Source of the DNA: Candidatus Jordarchaeales archaeon
GTDB lineage: Archaea; Asgardarchaeota; Jordiarchaeia; Jordiarchaeales; Freyrarchaeaceae
Assembly: GCA_038889235.1 (NCBI GenBank)
Contig: JAWAHN010000002.1
Span: 435,397 to 473,423 of the forward strand
DNA: 38,027 nucleotides
Reading direction: 5' to 3'
Shown: one piece after another, positions 7,474 through 15,233 of the stretch
How the letters are laid out: every line of letters begins with the position of its first letter
Numbering within the stretch: the stretch's first letter is position 1
Translations under genes and position numbers: made by a program
The notes under the pieces: model-generated
Told to the model about the DNA's origin: nothing
The model's input: only the letters and a program-made list of their open reading frames with translations
Databases searched by the model: none

Positions 7474-8790
7474 ATGGAGTTTGTTATTGTTAAGGCGGGA
7501 GAACGAGAGGGAGCGGCTTTTCTAAATCCTGAAGACGCGTCGTCGCTTGGCCTCCTAGATGGCACCGTGATAATTTTTGAGGACACTACGACGGGGAACT
7601 TTGGCGCTGCTCCAGTCTACACCGATAAAAGAATCGACAAGGGGAAAATCTATATAGATTCAACACTTGTTGAGTCGTGCGGCTTAGACGAGGGTTTCCC
7701 TGTCAAGATTGAGAAGTATAAGGGGAGGATCCACCCGGTTAGGGAGCTTGTCATAGGAATAGAACCTCTAGGAGACCAGAAGCCGGAAGATGTATTTAAA
7801 ATGGCACAGGAGAGGCGGAGCGAGCTGAAGAAACTCCTCGACAAGCGTGTGGTCTTTAAGAAGATGAAGATAAGGTGGAAGGAGCTCAACGCGAACATCT
7901 CCATAGAAGCAACTAAGCCAGACTTGACCGGTAGGGAGCTCGCCATAGTGAACTGGGCTGAGATGGAGAAAGCCGAAATAATCCCCATAGGGCCCGCCAT
8001 GCCGTTCAACGCAATACTCCTAATAGACATCTCTGGAAGCATGAGCACCAAGGACATGGAAGTGACGAACATAGCCCCAGCTAGGGAAGGTATAGTTAGC
8101 CTCCTAACCTCAGAGGACGTAGCCAGCTTTCTCGCAAAGTTCGAGGAAGGGGAAACTGTGAGGCGCAGGCACGGGGCAGCCTTCGCCGCCCTCCTATACC
8201 TGGCAGAGAAGGTCGGCAGAGGTTACGGTGAAAGGGTAGCCATAATAACCTACCACGACGAGGCTGAAATCTTGAAGTTCGACGGTAAAAACTACTTTGA
8301 TGCTACGACAGGCAACCTCGAAGAGGTCGCAGACCTGATAATAAAGAAGGTCGCGTACACAACTGGAGGATACACAAACTTCTCGGATGCTCTCAGAAAA
8401 GCCCTCACCCTCCTGAGAAACGAGTTCAAGGACACCAACACTATGATAGTCTTCCTGAGTGACGGCTTCCCACAAGGAACAGACAACGAGGAATCTGTCA
8501 GAAGCATTGTGGAGAAGGAGTTCGCGCGGATGCCCAACGTTGTGATATACACTGTAGGTATAGGTGGAGAGGTAAACGAGGTTCTAATGCAGCACATAGC
8601 CTCGGCGACGGGTGGCGTCTACTTCAAGGCATCAGACCTTGGAAAACTGCTGAGCTGGTACAGTGAGCTCGCAAGGACGTTTACGAAGTCAATACACCAG
8701 AAAGGGCGCCCGGCGCCCGAAGCACAAGTAGAAGAAGGCAAGGAAGAAGAAAAAGGAGAGGAGAAAAAAGAGAAGAAAAAGAAGAAGTAG
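7474..8790 (+). CDS. VWA-domain protein with N-terminal barrel-like domain and Lys/Glu tail
   Basis: The 438-residue protein has three parts. Residues 1-100 resemble a Cdc48-N-like beta barrel (ASSLGLLDGTVIIF…LVESCGLDEGFPVKI). Residues about 175-400 form a von Willebrand A domain with a complete MIDAS metal site: DISGSMS near 185, the Thr in YTNFSDAL near 300 and Asp in FLSDGFPQG near 330. The last 30 residues are almost only Glu and Lys. No signal peptide or membrane segment is present, so it is cytoplasmic. It may act as a scaffold or as a partner of an AAA ATPase, but none is encoded next to it. ATG 7474 is chosen over an upstream GTG at 7438 because GAGGTGAGGT lies just ahead. Confidence 0.75.
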   Translation: MEFVIVKAGEREGAAFLNPEDASSLGLLDGTVIIFEDTTTGNFGAAPVYTDKRIDKGKIYIDSTLVESCGLDEGFPVKIEKYKGRIHPVRELVIGIEPLGDQKPEDVFKMAQERRSELKKLLDKRVVFKKMKIRWKELNANISIEATKPDLTGRELAIVNWAEMEKAEIIPIGPAMPFNAILLIDISGSMSTKDMEVTNIAPAREGIVSLLTSEDVASFLAKFEEGETVRRRHGAAFAALLYLAEKVGRGYGERVAIITYHDEAEILKFDGKNYFDATTGNLEEVADLIIKKVAYTTGGYTNFSDALRKALTLLRNEFKDTNTMIVFLSDGFPQGTDNEESVRSIVEKEFARMPNVVIYTVGIGGEVNEVLMQHIASATGGVYFKASDLGKLLSWYSELARTFTKSIHQKGRPAPEAQVEEGKEEEKGEEKKEKKKKK

Positions 8791-8875
8791 TTGCAACCTT
8801 CTCCCTGAGAAGGGAAGCTGCCCCCTCTTAAAACCGGTGTGGAGCCGACGCAATGACTAGTAAAGATAAAAAATG

Positions 8876-8884
8876 TTAAATATA
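8876..8884 (+). promoter_or_regulatory. TATA box of the Tes-like gene
   Basis: TTAAATATA lies about 48 bases ahead of the ATG at 8928. The predicted transcript would start near 8906 and carry the GGTGG ribosome site. Confidence 0.5.
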
Positions 8885-8927
8885 ATATTGTTTAGAACTA
8901 CTGGAGACAGTTCCTTTGGTGGTTGTG

Positions 8928-10463
8928 ATGCAAAGTCTTCAGCGTGAAGAGTTTCCTCAACTCCCATTCCAGACTAGAAGCATATGTCCTGAGTGTAAGA
9001 AGGTTATTGAAGCCACAGTCTACGAAGAGAATGGAAAGGTTATGATTACTAAGACGTGTCCTGAGCATGGACAAGTGACTGATGTGTATTGGGGGGACGC
9101 CGAGCTCTACAAGAAAGTGGCTAGGTGGAATTACAACAGGGTTAAGATAGAAAACCCGCAGGTTAAATCCTCCCAGGGTTGCCCCTACGACTGCGGGCTT
9201 TGCACTAACCACAAGACCTACACGGTTCTAGCCCTTATCGACGTAACAAACAGGTGTAATCTCCGCTGCCCCATATGCTTTGCCAACGCTGCAGTTACCG
9301 GTTACGTGTACGAGCCGAGCCAAGAGCAGATACGTTACATGCTGGAGGTCTTCAGGAAGAACTCGCCTGTACCCACCCCAGCAGTACAGTTTGCTGGAGG
9401 AGAGCCCACGGTTAGGGAAGACTTACCCGACTTGATAAGGATGGCTAGAGAAGTAGGCTTCACGCACGTCGAGATAGCCAGTAACGGCTTGAAACTCGCC
9501 CAGAGTGTCGACTACTGCCGGGAGCTTGTCGAAGCTGGGCTGAGCACGGTCTACCTCCAGTTCGACGGTGTGACTCCCGAGCCATACATAGCTGCGAGGG
9601 GGAAGAACCTGCTCCCGGTTAAGCTGAAGGCTATAGAGAACTGCCGAAAGGCGGGGCTTCACTCCATAGTCCTGGTTCCGACTGTTGTCCGAGGAGTGAA
9701 CGACGGTCAGATAGGAGACATAATAAGGTTCGCCGTCGACAACCATGACGTCGTCAGGGGGATAATATTCCAACCTGTGAGCATCACAGGGCGGATAGAT
9801 GAGTCGAAGAGAATGGAGATGAGGATCACTATACCGGAGGTTTTGAAGGCGTGTGAGGAGCAGACCGGAGGACGCATAAAGGTCTCCGACTTCTACCCCT
9901 GTACGACGCCGACACCCTTGTCTAGGGCGTTGTCCGCCTACTTCGGCAGACCGGTCGTCGAATTCGGAAACCACATTCACTGCGGAATGGCGACGTTCAT
10001 CAGGGTTGAAGGCGACGGAGAATATTACCCGATAACGCACTACGCTGACGTAGAAAAAATAATGGCGACGTTCGAGAAGTGCGCTGAGGACTTCAGAGGA
10101 AACGCTCTGTCGAGGACTAAAGGGAGGATTAGGCTGCTCTTGGGCATGCTTCGCCACTTCAAGAAGAGAGGTCTGCTCTTCAACCTGTTCAGGAAAGTTC
10201 TGGTTTCAGGGGATTACAGTTCCCTCGGCGACTTCATGAGGAGCGTAATCCTCATAGGGTCAATGCACTTCCAGGACCCATACAACTTCGACCTGGCAAG
10301 AGTTGAGAGGTGTGTGATAAACTACGGGACACCTGACGGGCGCATAATCCCCTTCTGCACGTACAACAGCTTACACCGGCCGGCAGTGGAGAAACGGTTC
10401 AGCATACCGGTGAGTGAGTGGCGCAAGAGAAGGGGCGGCGTCGCAGATGAAACAATAGATTAG
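8928..10463 (+). CDS. tes: Tetraether lipid synthase-like radical SAM protein (Tes family)
   Basis: Tes joins two archaeol chains tail to tail to form membrane-spanning tetraether lipids. The 511-residue protein shows the family layout: an N-terminal metal knuckle (CPECKK… CPEHG, Cys20, Cys23, Cys44), a second cysteine set CPYDCGLC (85, 89, 92), then the radical SAM cluster motif CNLRCPIC (110, 114, 117), followed by QFAGGEPTVREDLPDL and a long C-terminal part with further conserved cysteines (YPCTTPTP, HIHCGMA, FCTYNS). In-frame starts also exist at 8916, 8919 and 8925; I prefer ATG 8928, placed correctly behind GGTGG. Assignment rests on recollection of the MJ0619/Tes family; a related tail-modifying radical SAM role is the alternative. 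Confidence 0.82.
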   Translation: MQSLQREEFPQLPFQTRSICPECKKVIEATVYEENGKVMITKTCPEHGQVTDVYWGDAELYKKVARWNYNRVKIENPQVKSSQGCPYDCGLCTNHKTYTVLALIDVTNRCNLRCPICFANAAVTGYVYEPSQEQIRYMLEVFRKNSPVPTPAVQFAGGEPTVREDLPDLIRMAREVGFTHVEIASNGLKLAQSVDYCRELVEAGLSTVYLQFDGVTPEPYIAARGKNLLPVKLKAIENCRKAGLHSIVLVPTVVRGVNDGQIGDIIRFAVDNHDVVRGIIFQPVSITGRIDESKRMEMRITIPEVLKACEEQTGGRIKVSDFYPCTTPTPLSRALSAYFGRPVVEFGNHIHCGMATFIRVEGDGEYYPITHYADVEKIMATFEKCAEDFRGNALSRTKGRIRLLLGMLRHFKKRGLLFNLFRKVLVSGDYSSLGDFMRSVILIGSMHFQDPYNFDLARVERCVINYGTPDGRIIPFCTYNSLHRPAVEKRFSIPVSEWRKRRGGVADETID

Positions 10464-10584
10464 CCGCCCAACTTTCTTTTCCAAAATTTTCCCTAAGCAA
10501 CCCTTTCCCCGTGTTCGAAGACAAGTTTTAAACGGTGTTTCCCTCCAAGTTTCCCCAGAACATTTTAAGTTTTGTGGTTGGCTG

Positions 10585-10592
10585 TTTTAAAG
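10585..10592 (+). promoter_or_regulatory. TATA box of the COG2100-type gene
   Basis: TTTTAAAG lies 41-48 bases before the GTG start at 10633, predicting transcription from about 10614 with the GGTGG site at 10621-10625 in the leader. Confidence 0.45.
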
Positions 10593-10632
10593 GCGTGACC
10601 TATAGCTCCTTTTTGTAGAGCGGTGGTAGCCG

Positions 10633-11646
10633 GTGGAGCAAGGTAGGAGTAGGATTTTCAGGGTGGAGGACTCCCCGCTAGTCGGGTGCATAGCCTTCGG
10701 ACTAATAGACAGGGGGACCAATCTAATCCAGGTGAGGCCGACATCTATATGCCCCCTCTCGTGCGTCTTCTGCTCGACGGACTCTGGCCCTAAATCGAGG
10801 AGCAGGCTTACAGAGTACGTGGTTTCCTTGGACTGCATAGTTGAAGAGTTTAAGAAGCTGGCTTCAATAAAGGGGGATGGAGTTGAAGCGCATATAGACA
10901 CGGTGGGCGACCCGCTGACATACCCGTGGCTCGTTGAGTTGGTCTCAGAGCTGAGGGGGGTGAGAGGCGTCAGCGTTGTCTCGATGCAGACCCACGGCTC
11001 CCTCCTTAACGAGAAGCTCATCGACGATCTCTCGTCGGCTGGACTATCAAGGGTTAACCTTTCTATAGACGCCATGGACGTGGCGCTGGCCAAGCGCCTC
11101 TCAGACACCGAGTGGTACGACGTTAGTCGAGTAGCCGAGCTCGCCAGGTACATAGTTGACAACACGTCCATCGACCTACTAGTCGCCCCGGTCTGGGTTC
11201 CAGGAATAAACGACCAGGAAATTCCCAAGATAATAGAGTTCTCGATCAGGATAGGAGCGGGGAAAAAGTGGCCTCCTTTAGGAATCCAAAAATATGAGGC
11301 TCACAAGCGTGGAAGGAAGCCTAAAGGTGTACGCCCCCTCTCGTGGCGCGCTTTCTACGCGAAACTGAAAGAGTGGGAGGATGTTTTCAACGTTAAGCTG
11401 AGGCTTTCCCCAGCCGACTTCTCAATAAGAAAAGCCCCCTCTTTACCACTACCATACAAGCTGCTTGAAAAAATTCAGGTGAAAGTGGTTGGTCCAGGGT
11501 GGTTGAAGGGTGAGAAGCTCGCCGTCACGTCCAGGGGGGACAGGCTGGTCACCCTAGTCAGAGCTGAACACATACCGGTAGGAGCGACTGTAAGGGCGAG
11601 GATAATCGCCAACAAACACAACATATACATCGCCGAACCTCTATAA
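10633..11646 (+). CDS. Radical SAM protein with C-terminal TRAM-like domain (COG2100 type)
   Basis: The 337-residue protein has a radical SAM motif CPLSCVFC (Cys40, Cys44, Cys47), a typical AdoMet-barrel (DTVGDPLTYPWL, LSIDAMD) and a C-terminal beta-rich domain from about 270 (IQVKVVGPGWLKGEKLAVTSRGD…GATVRARIIANKHNIYIAEPL) that looks like a TRAM/OB RNA-binding fold. This arrangement resembles COG2100, an uncharacterised archaeal family; the TRAM domain suggests an RNA substrate. The GTG start is supported by GGTGG seven bases ahead. It follows the Tes gene on the same strand but has its own promoter. Confidence 0.8.
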   Translation: MEQGRSRIFRVEDSPLVGCIAFGLIDRGTNLIQVRPTSICPLSCVFCSTDSGPKSRSRLTEYVVSLDCIVEEFKKLASIKGDGVEAHIDTVGDPLTYPWLVELVSELRGVRGVSVVSMQTHGSLLNEKLIDDLSSAGLSRVNLSIDAMDVALAKRLSDTEWYDVSRVAELARYIVDNTSIDLLVAPVWVPGINDQEIPKIIEFSIRIGAGKKWPPLGIQKYEAHKRGRKPKGVRPLSWRAFYAKLKEWEDVFNVKLRLSPADFSIRKAPSLPLPYKLLEKIQVKVVGPGWLKGEKLAVTSRGDRLVTLVRAEHIPVGATVRARIIANKHNIYIAEPL

Positions 11647-11685
11647 GCGATAGTTAAATAACCCGTTCAACCATCCTAACCTGAT

Positions 11686-13467
11686 CTAAAATCCTTTCTC
11701 CTTTAAAAACTCCTTAATTTCACGTTTCAACTCTTCAACGTTTATTTTTCCGCTGCTCGCCAAGGGAATCGCGTCCCTCACCAGGATCAGGTTGGGCCTC
11801 AGTACTGGTGGAAGGTTACGGCTACACCATTCGTCGAGGACCTTCTCCGTCAACTTTCCCCGGTAGCCCTCTTTCGGTTCAACCACTAACGCCAGTAAGC
11901 TTCCACGGCCAGGAACTGTTACCGTCACAGCTTTAGCTGCCCCCACGGCAGGGTGCTGAAGCACCCTCCGCTCAACCTCAATCGGATACACTTCAACCCC
12001 CTCCACGTCGAGCAGCCGTCCCATGAAATAGAGGAACCCGTCCTCGTCGTACTTTCCTAGGTCCCCCGTCCGCAGCCATCCTCCAACGAACTTCTCCTCT
12101 GTTTCGTCAGGCCTGTTAAGGTAGCCCTTGGCTAGAGACGGTGACTTGATCACTATTTCCCCCACCTCCCCTAAGGGGAGCAACTCGCCGGTCTTGGGGT
12201 TAACTATCTTTATAAGTGTCCCTGGAACGGGCACGCCGCAGAAGACACCACCGTGCTTTTCAGCCTTCCTCAAATCGAGGTCGTTCCTGTGAAATCCCCC
12301 AGCTATAGTATCCTTTGTGTGTGTCTCCGTCAGCCCGTAGCTTGACTCGCAAAGCGTCGTCCCAGTGAGGCTGAACCATTCTTTTCTAAGGCGCTGGGTT
12401 AAATGGGATTTTATGCTACTCCCAATACAGCTCCTGAGGGAGCGAAGGTTGTACTTTCCGATTTTAGGGTATCTTAAAAGCTCGTCGTAGAGGCTGAACT
12501 CGAGGAACACGGATGTCACCTTGTATTTCTCTATGGCGTACAAGGCGTACTCCGGATTCCACTTAACCATTAGGACAACGGTGCCGCCGGCAAATATGGG
12601 TGCGTCGACACATGCCAGCTTACCCGCCACCCAGAATGCGGGCATCGCTCCGAGGTGCACTCCCCCCTCAAAGTGTTTCATCAAAATCTCAGCGTCAATC
12701 TGCTGATTCCCGTAGACGTCAACTATGAGCGCACTGGGGGAGTAAGTGCAAGCCACAGCAGCCTTGAACAAGACATTCCAATGGGTGTGGACGCACGCCC
12801 TTGGGACACCGTAGCTTCCCCCGGAAAACAATATTACCGCGTCGTCGTCAAGAGACACGTTAACATCCACATGTCCTTTATTTTCCTCCAACAATTCAAC
12901 CAGGCTTAGCCCACCCACCTCTTCAACCCTAGACCTAACTTCGGGTGGCGCCTTCTCGTCAAGCTCCGTCACAAAATCTGAGAGACTCGTAGTTATAATG
13001 TACTCCACCCCGCCGATCTCCCTGACCACGTTCGACGTCAAGGGATAAACGTTGTTGGTGCAGACTACGACGTCCGGCTTAACCTCCCCCAGCATGTATT
13101 CCGCCCCAGCAGCGCTAACCCAGGGGGCCATTAGTGCGCATGTGCACCCCGCCTTAAGCGTGCCAAAGTATGTCACGAAAAGGGAAGGGCAGTTTGGAAG
13201 CTGAAGAGCCACCACATCTCCCTTGCCGAAACCATGACTGGCGAGGAAGAAAGCAAACCTTTCGCTCAGCTCGTCAAGCAAACCATAAGACATGCTTGAC
13301 CCATAATATATCAACGCGTTTTTCTCTGGACGTCTACGCGCCCTCCTCCTCAGGTACTCGAAAATAGGCACCCGCCCAAATGGATATATCGGCTCCCTCG
13401 GCAAGGGCCGAGGCCACACAAGCTCCCACTTCTTCATCAAAACCTCAAAATATTCTTTCTCATCCAA
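11686..13467 (-). CDS. AMP-forming acyl-CoA synthetase / fatty-acid-CoA ligase family protein
   Basis: The protein of about 593 residues belongs to the ANL adenylate-forming superfamily. It carries the core phosphate loop in altered form (LFSGGSYGVPRACVHTH, where the usual pattern is SGTTGxPK), the adenine motif SSYGLTETHTKD, the hinge motif GWLRTGDLGKYDEDGFLYFMGR and the C-terminal catalytic lysine in ASSGKINVEELKR. It probably activates a carboxylic acid to its CoA thioester. The longest frame opens with ATG at 13497, but the TATA box at 13502-13509 is too close for that codon to be transcribed. TTG codons at 13473, 13470 and 13467 lie about 25-35 bases downstream and are better starts. Confidence 0.85.
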   Translation of the reverse strand: MDEKEYFEVLMKKWELVWPRPLPREPIYPFGRVPIFEYLRRRARRRPEKNALIYYGSSMSYGLLDELSERFAFFLASHGFGKGDVVALQLPNCPSLFVTYFGTLKAGCTCALMAPWVSAAGAEYMLGEVKPDVVVCTNNVYPLTSNVVREIGGVEYIITTSLSDFVTELDEKAPPEVRSRVEEVGGLSLVELLEENKGHVDVNVSLDDDAVILFSGGSYGVPRACVHTHWNVLFKAAVACTYSPSALIVDVYGNQQIDAEILMKHFEGGVHLGAMPAFWVAGKLACVDAPIFAGGTVVLMVKWNPEYALYAIEKYKVTSVFLEFSLYDELLRYPKIGKYNLRSLRSCIGSSIKSHLTQRLRKEWFSLTGTTLCESSYGLTETHTKDTIAGGFHRNDLDLRKAEKHGGVFCGVPVPGTLIKIVNPKTGELLPLGEVGEIVIKSPSLAKGYLNRPDETEEKFVGGWLRTGDLGKYDEDGFLYFMGRLLDVEGVEVYPIEVERRVLQHPAVGAAKAVTVTVPGRGSLLALVVEPKEGYRGKLTEKVLDEWCSRNLPPVLRPNLILVRDAIPLASSGKINVEELKREIKEFLKEKGF

Positions 13468-13501
13468 CAACAACCACCAACTGGGGAGAAAACACAAACC
13501 C

Positions 13502-13509
13502 TATAAAAA
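13502..13509 (-). promoter_or_regulatory. TATA box of the acyl-CoA ligase gene
   Basis: TTTTTATA on the reverse strand predicts transcription from about 13480, which excludes the upstream ATG at 13497 and implies a very short leader. Confidence 0.5.
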
Positions 13510-13635
13510 TAGTTAGAAAAAATGGTGTAAAAACATTACTAATGGGCGCTGCTACCCCATCAGTCGTTCAATTATTACCCGTGTGAACTTTCGCTTACAT
13601 GTTCATACTTTCTCGCGTCCTCCAACTGGGTGCTA

Positions 13636-14688
13636 TCAACTCTTGTATGCAATCGCGAAGTTTGAGAGGAAGAATGTGCACCTCTTAAATCCTGCTCGCT
13701 CGAAGAAGCTCTTAAGCTCTTCTTCACTGTAAGTTTTGTTGCCCCCGAGCAGTTTTACCACGAGGTCGGTGGTTGTGCTCTTCTCCTGCTTCTTCATGGG
13801 TGTCGCCGTCATGAAGACTCCGTCGCTATTTAGAACTCTCGCCGACTCGCTGATCAGCTCTTGAGGGTGGCTGCTCCAGTGCAGCACTTGGAAGCTGAAG
13901 ACCGCATCCACGTAGCCGTCAGGTATGGGGAAGGGCTTTTTCATCGACGGGTCTAATGTGACAAACTCCACGTTTTTCAGATCCTTAAGGAGCTTCGTCT
14001 CTCCGTCCACTTTGACCTCCTTGTGCATGCACTCGTCCACGATGTTTGGGAAGAAGTCGGCGCACACAAGGTGGCAGTCGAAGTCAAGGAAGTCCAGTAT
14101 CAGCTTTGGCTCCACTCCAAAGCCGCAACCCAAGTCGAGAATCTTCTTCCCCTTAAGTTTCCCCTTCCCGCCGCCGAGCTCGAGAAGCAACCTCCGCCCT
14201 AAACTGTAGGCTTCGCTCGCCGTTTGAATGTAGTATGTGACAGCGACCTCTGGGGCCGCGAAGTCGAAGCTCGCCCCCCTCAAAACTTCAACCATAATCT
14301 CGTAGAGCACCCTCTCGAACCCAGATAGGAGGGGCTCCGAATCCCTGAACATCATGTTTTTTCTCGACCTCCTTATACTCTGCAACCTCTCGATTTCATC
14401 CCTGTTCACCCTGTACTGCGAGTCCTGCTTCACCAAAACTTGTTCTTCAGCAAGCGCTTCCAGTAGCTCCCCAAGAAGATCCATTCTCTTGACATCTCCT
14501 ATGAAGGAAGCCACCTCGCTCAGAGTCCTAGGCTTCTCGAGGAATTCGAGAACCCCTATTTTGTCCAACCCTATGCTAAGGGCGAGGGCGTTAACCTTCC
14601 GTCCCATTCTCGCCACACTGAGCGTCTTGAGGTTCTTCAACAAGCTCAAGGAGCACTTAAACTTGCCTGAAACCGAAATCACAACCAC
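13636..14688 (-). CDS. Class I SAM-dependent methyltransferase with N-terminal winged helix
   Basis: The 350-residue protein begins with a winged-helix dimerisation-like domain (ALSIGLDKIGVLEFLEKPRTLSEVASFIGD). The C-terminal Rossmann methyltransferase has motif I KILDLGCGFGVEPKLI, the acidic ribose-binding residue in VCADFFP, FVTLDPSMKKPFPIPDGYVDAVFSFQVLHW and a terminal beta strand. The layout is that of O-methyltransferase or UbiE-like enzymes; the substrate is not evident. The frame is open back to 14823, but GTG 14688 or 14682 is preferred because a TATA-like GTAAAA at 14701-14706 and a GAGG site precede them. The gene stands alone, convergent with nothing. Confidence 0.78.
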   Translation of the reverse strand: MVVISVSGKFKCSLSLLKNLKTLSVARMGRKVNALALSIGLDKIGVLEFLEKPRTLSEVASFIGDVKRMDLLGELLEALAEEQVLVKQDSQYRVNRDEIERLQSIRRSRKNMMFRDSEPLLSGFERVLYEIMVEVLRGASFDFAAPEVAVTYYIQTASEAYSLGRRLLLELGGGKGKLKGKKILDLGCGFGVEPKLILDFLDFDCHLVCADFFPNIVDECMHKEVKVDGETKLLKDLKNVEFVTLDPSMKKPFPIPDGYVDAVFSFQVLHWSSHPQELISESARVLNSDGVFMTATPMKKQEKSTTTDLVVKLLGGNKTYSEEELKSFFERAGFKRCTFFLSNFAIAYKS

Positions 14689-15233
14689 CCCCTCAAATCC
14701 TTTTACGTCAAACGAAGCATGCGGCCGGCCAGCGCTACAAGTCCACCGTAACTCCCGGCGGGGCGCCTCATGGTCGCCGAGAGCGAACTTAACCGCTCTT
14801 ATTCTACGACCACAGACGGCCAATCGGCACAGCTACGTCCCATCCAGTGCAAACCACCACCCGCAACCACTTCCAACACCAACAGCTGCAACACAAGACC
14901 CTTACACAGCCTCGTTAACTCACGAGAGCCACGCCTGGGCTCAGCACCATAGCAGGCACCCACAAACTGAAGCCAGTGCTCGTCTAAGCCCAAAACCAGG
15001 CCCATGCCTCCAAGCCAACTCCCACAGCAAATTACAACTGCTCAAATTATTAAACATTTCTACGAAAAAACCATAAAAATATTTTAAATCACAACAAATC
15101 ACAGGTGATTTTTTCATATTTTACCGAGAAAAAATGAACATTTTTTAAAAGTTGAAGTCGCAAGAAGCCGGTTGAAGACCAGCCACCTAGTCATCGAACA
15201 CCTTCAAGCAAAAAAGGGAGGAAAAAGAGAGGT
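14689..15233. other. 545-base intergenic stretch
   Basis: The first 350 bases are pyrimidine- and C/A-rich on the + strand. They contain one possible small reverse-strand frame (14799-15005) and a 6-base hairpin (AGAGCG…CGCTCT, 14780-14799). From about 15050 the sequence becomes AT-rich with several TTTAAA-like elements. I see no tRNA, transposase remnant or other recognisable gene. Confidence 0.5.
14799..15005 (-). CDS. Possible small protein, 68 codons, unrecognised
   Basis: The reverse-strand frame opens MGLVLGLDEHWLQFVGAC and continues with a Leu/Val-rich stretch (LVLQLLVLEVV) to TAA. A TTTAATAATTT element near 15047-15057 could be its TATA box, and the hairpin at 14780-14799 overlaps its stop codon. 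Against it, the GAGG ahead of the ATG is only one base away, too close to act as a ribosome site. I cannot assign a function, and it may be chance. Confidence 0.2.
   Translation of the reverse strand: MGLVLGLDEHWLQFVGACYGAEPRRGSRELTRLCKGLVLQLLVLEVVAGGGLHWMGRSCADWPSVVVE

Noticed and set aside
9423-10157. A 244-codon reverse frame
   Set aside because: It is antisense to the well-supported Tes-like gene.
14354-15076. A 240-codon forward frame
   Set aside because: It is antisense to the methyltransferase for most of its length, then runs into low-complexity Thr/Pro/His sequence.
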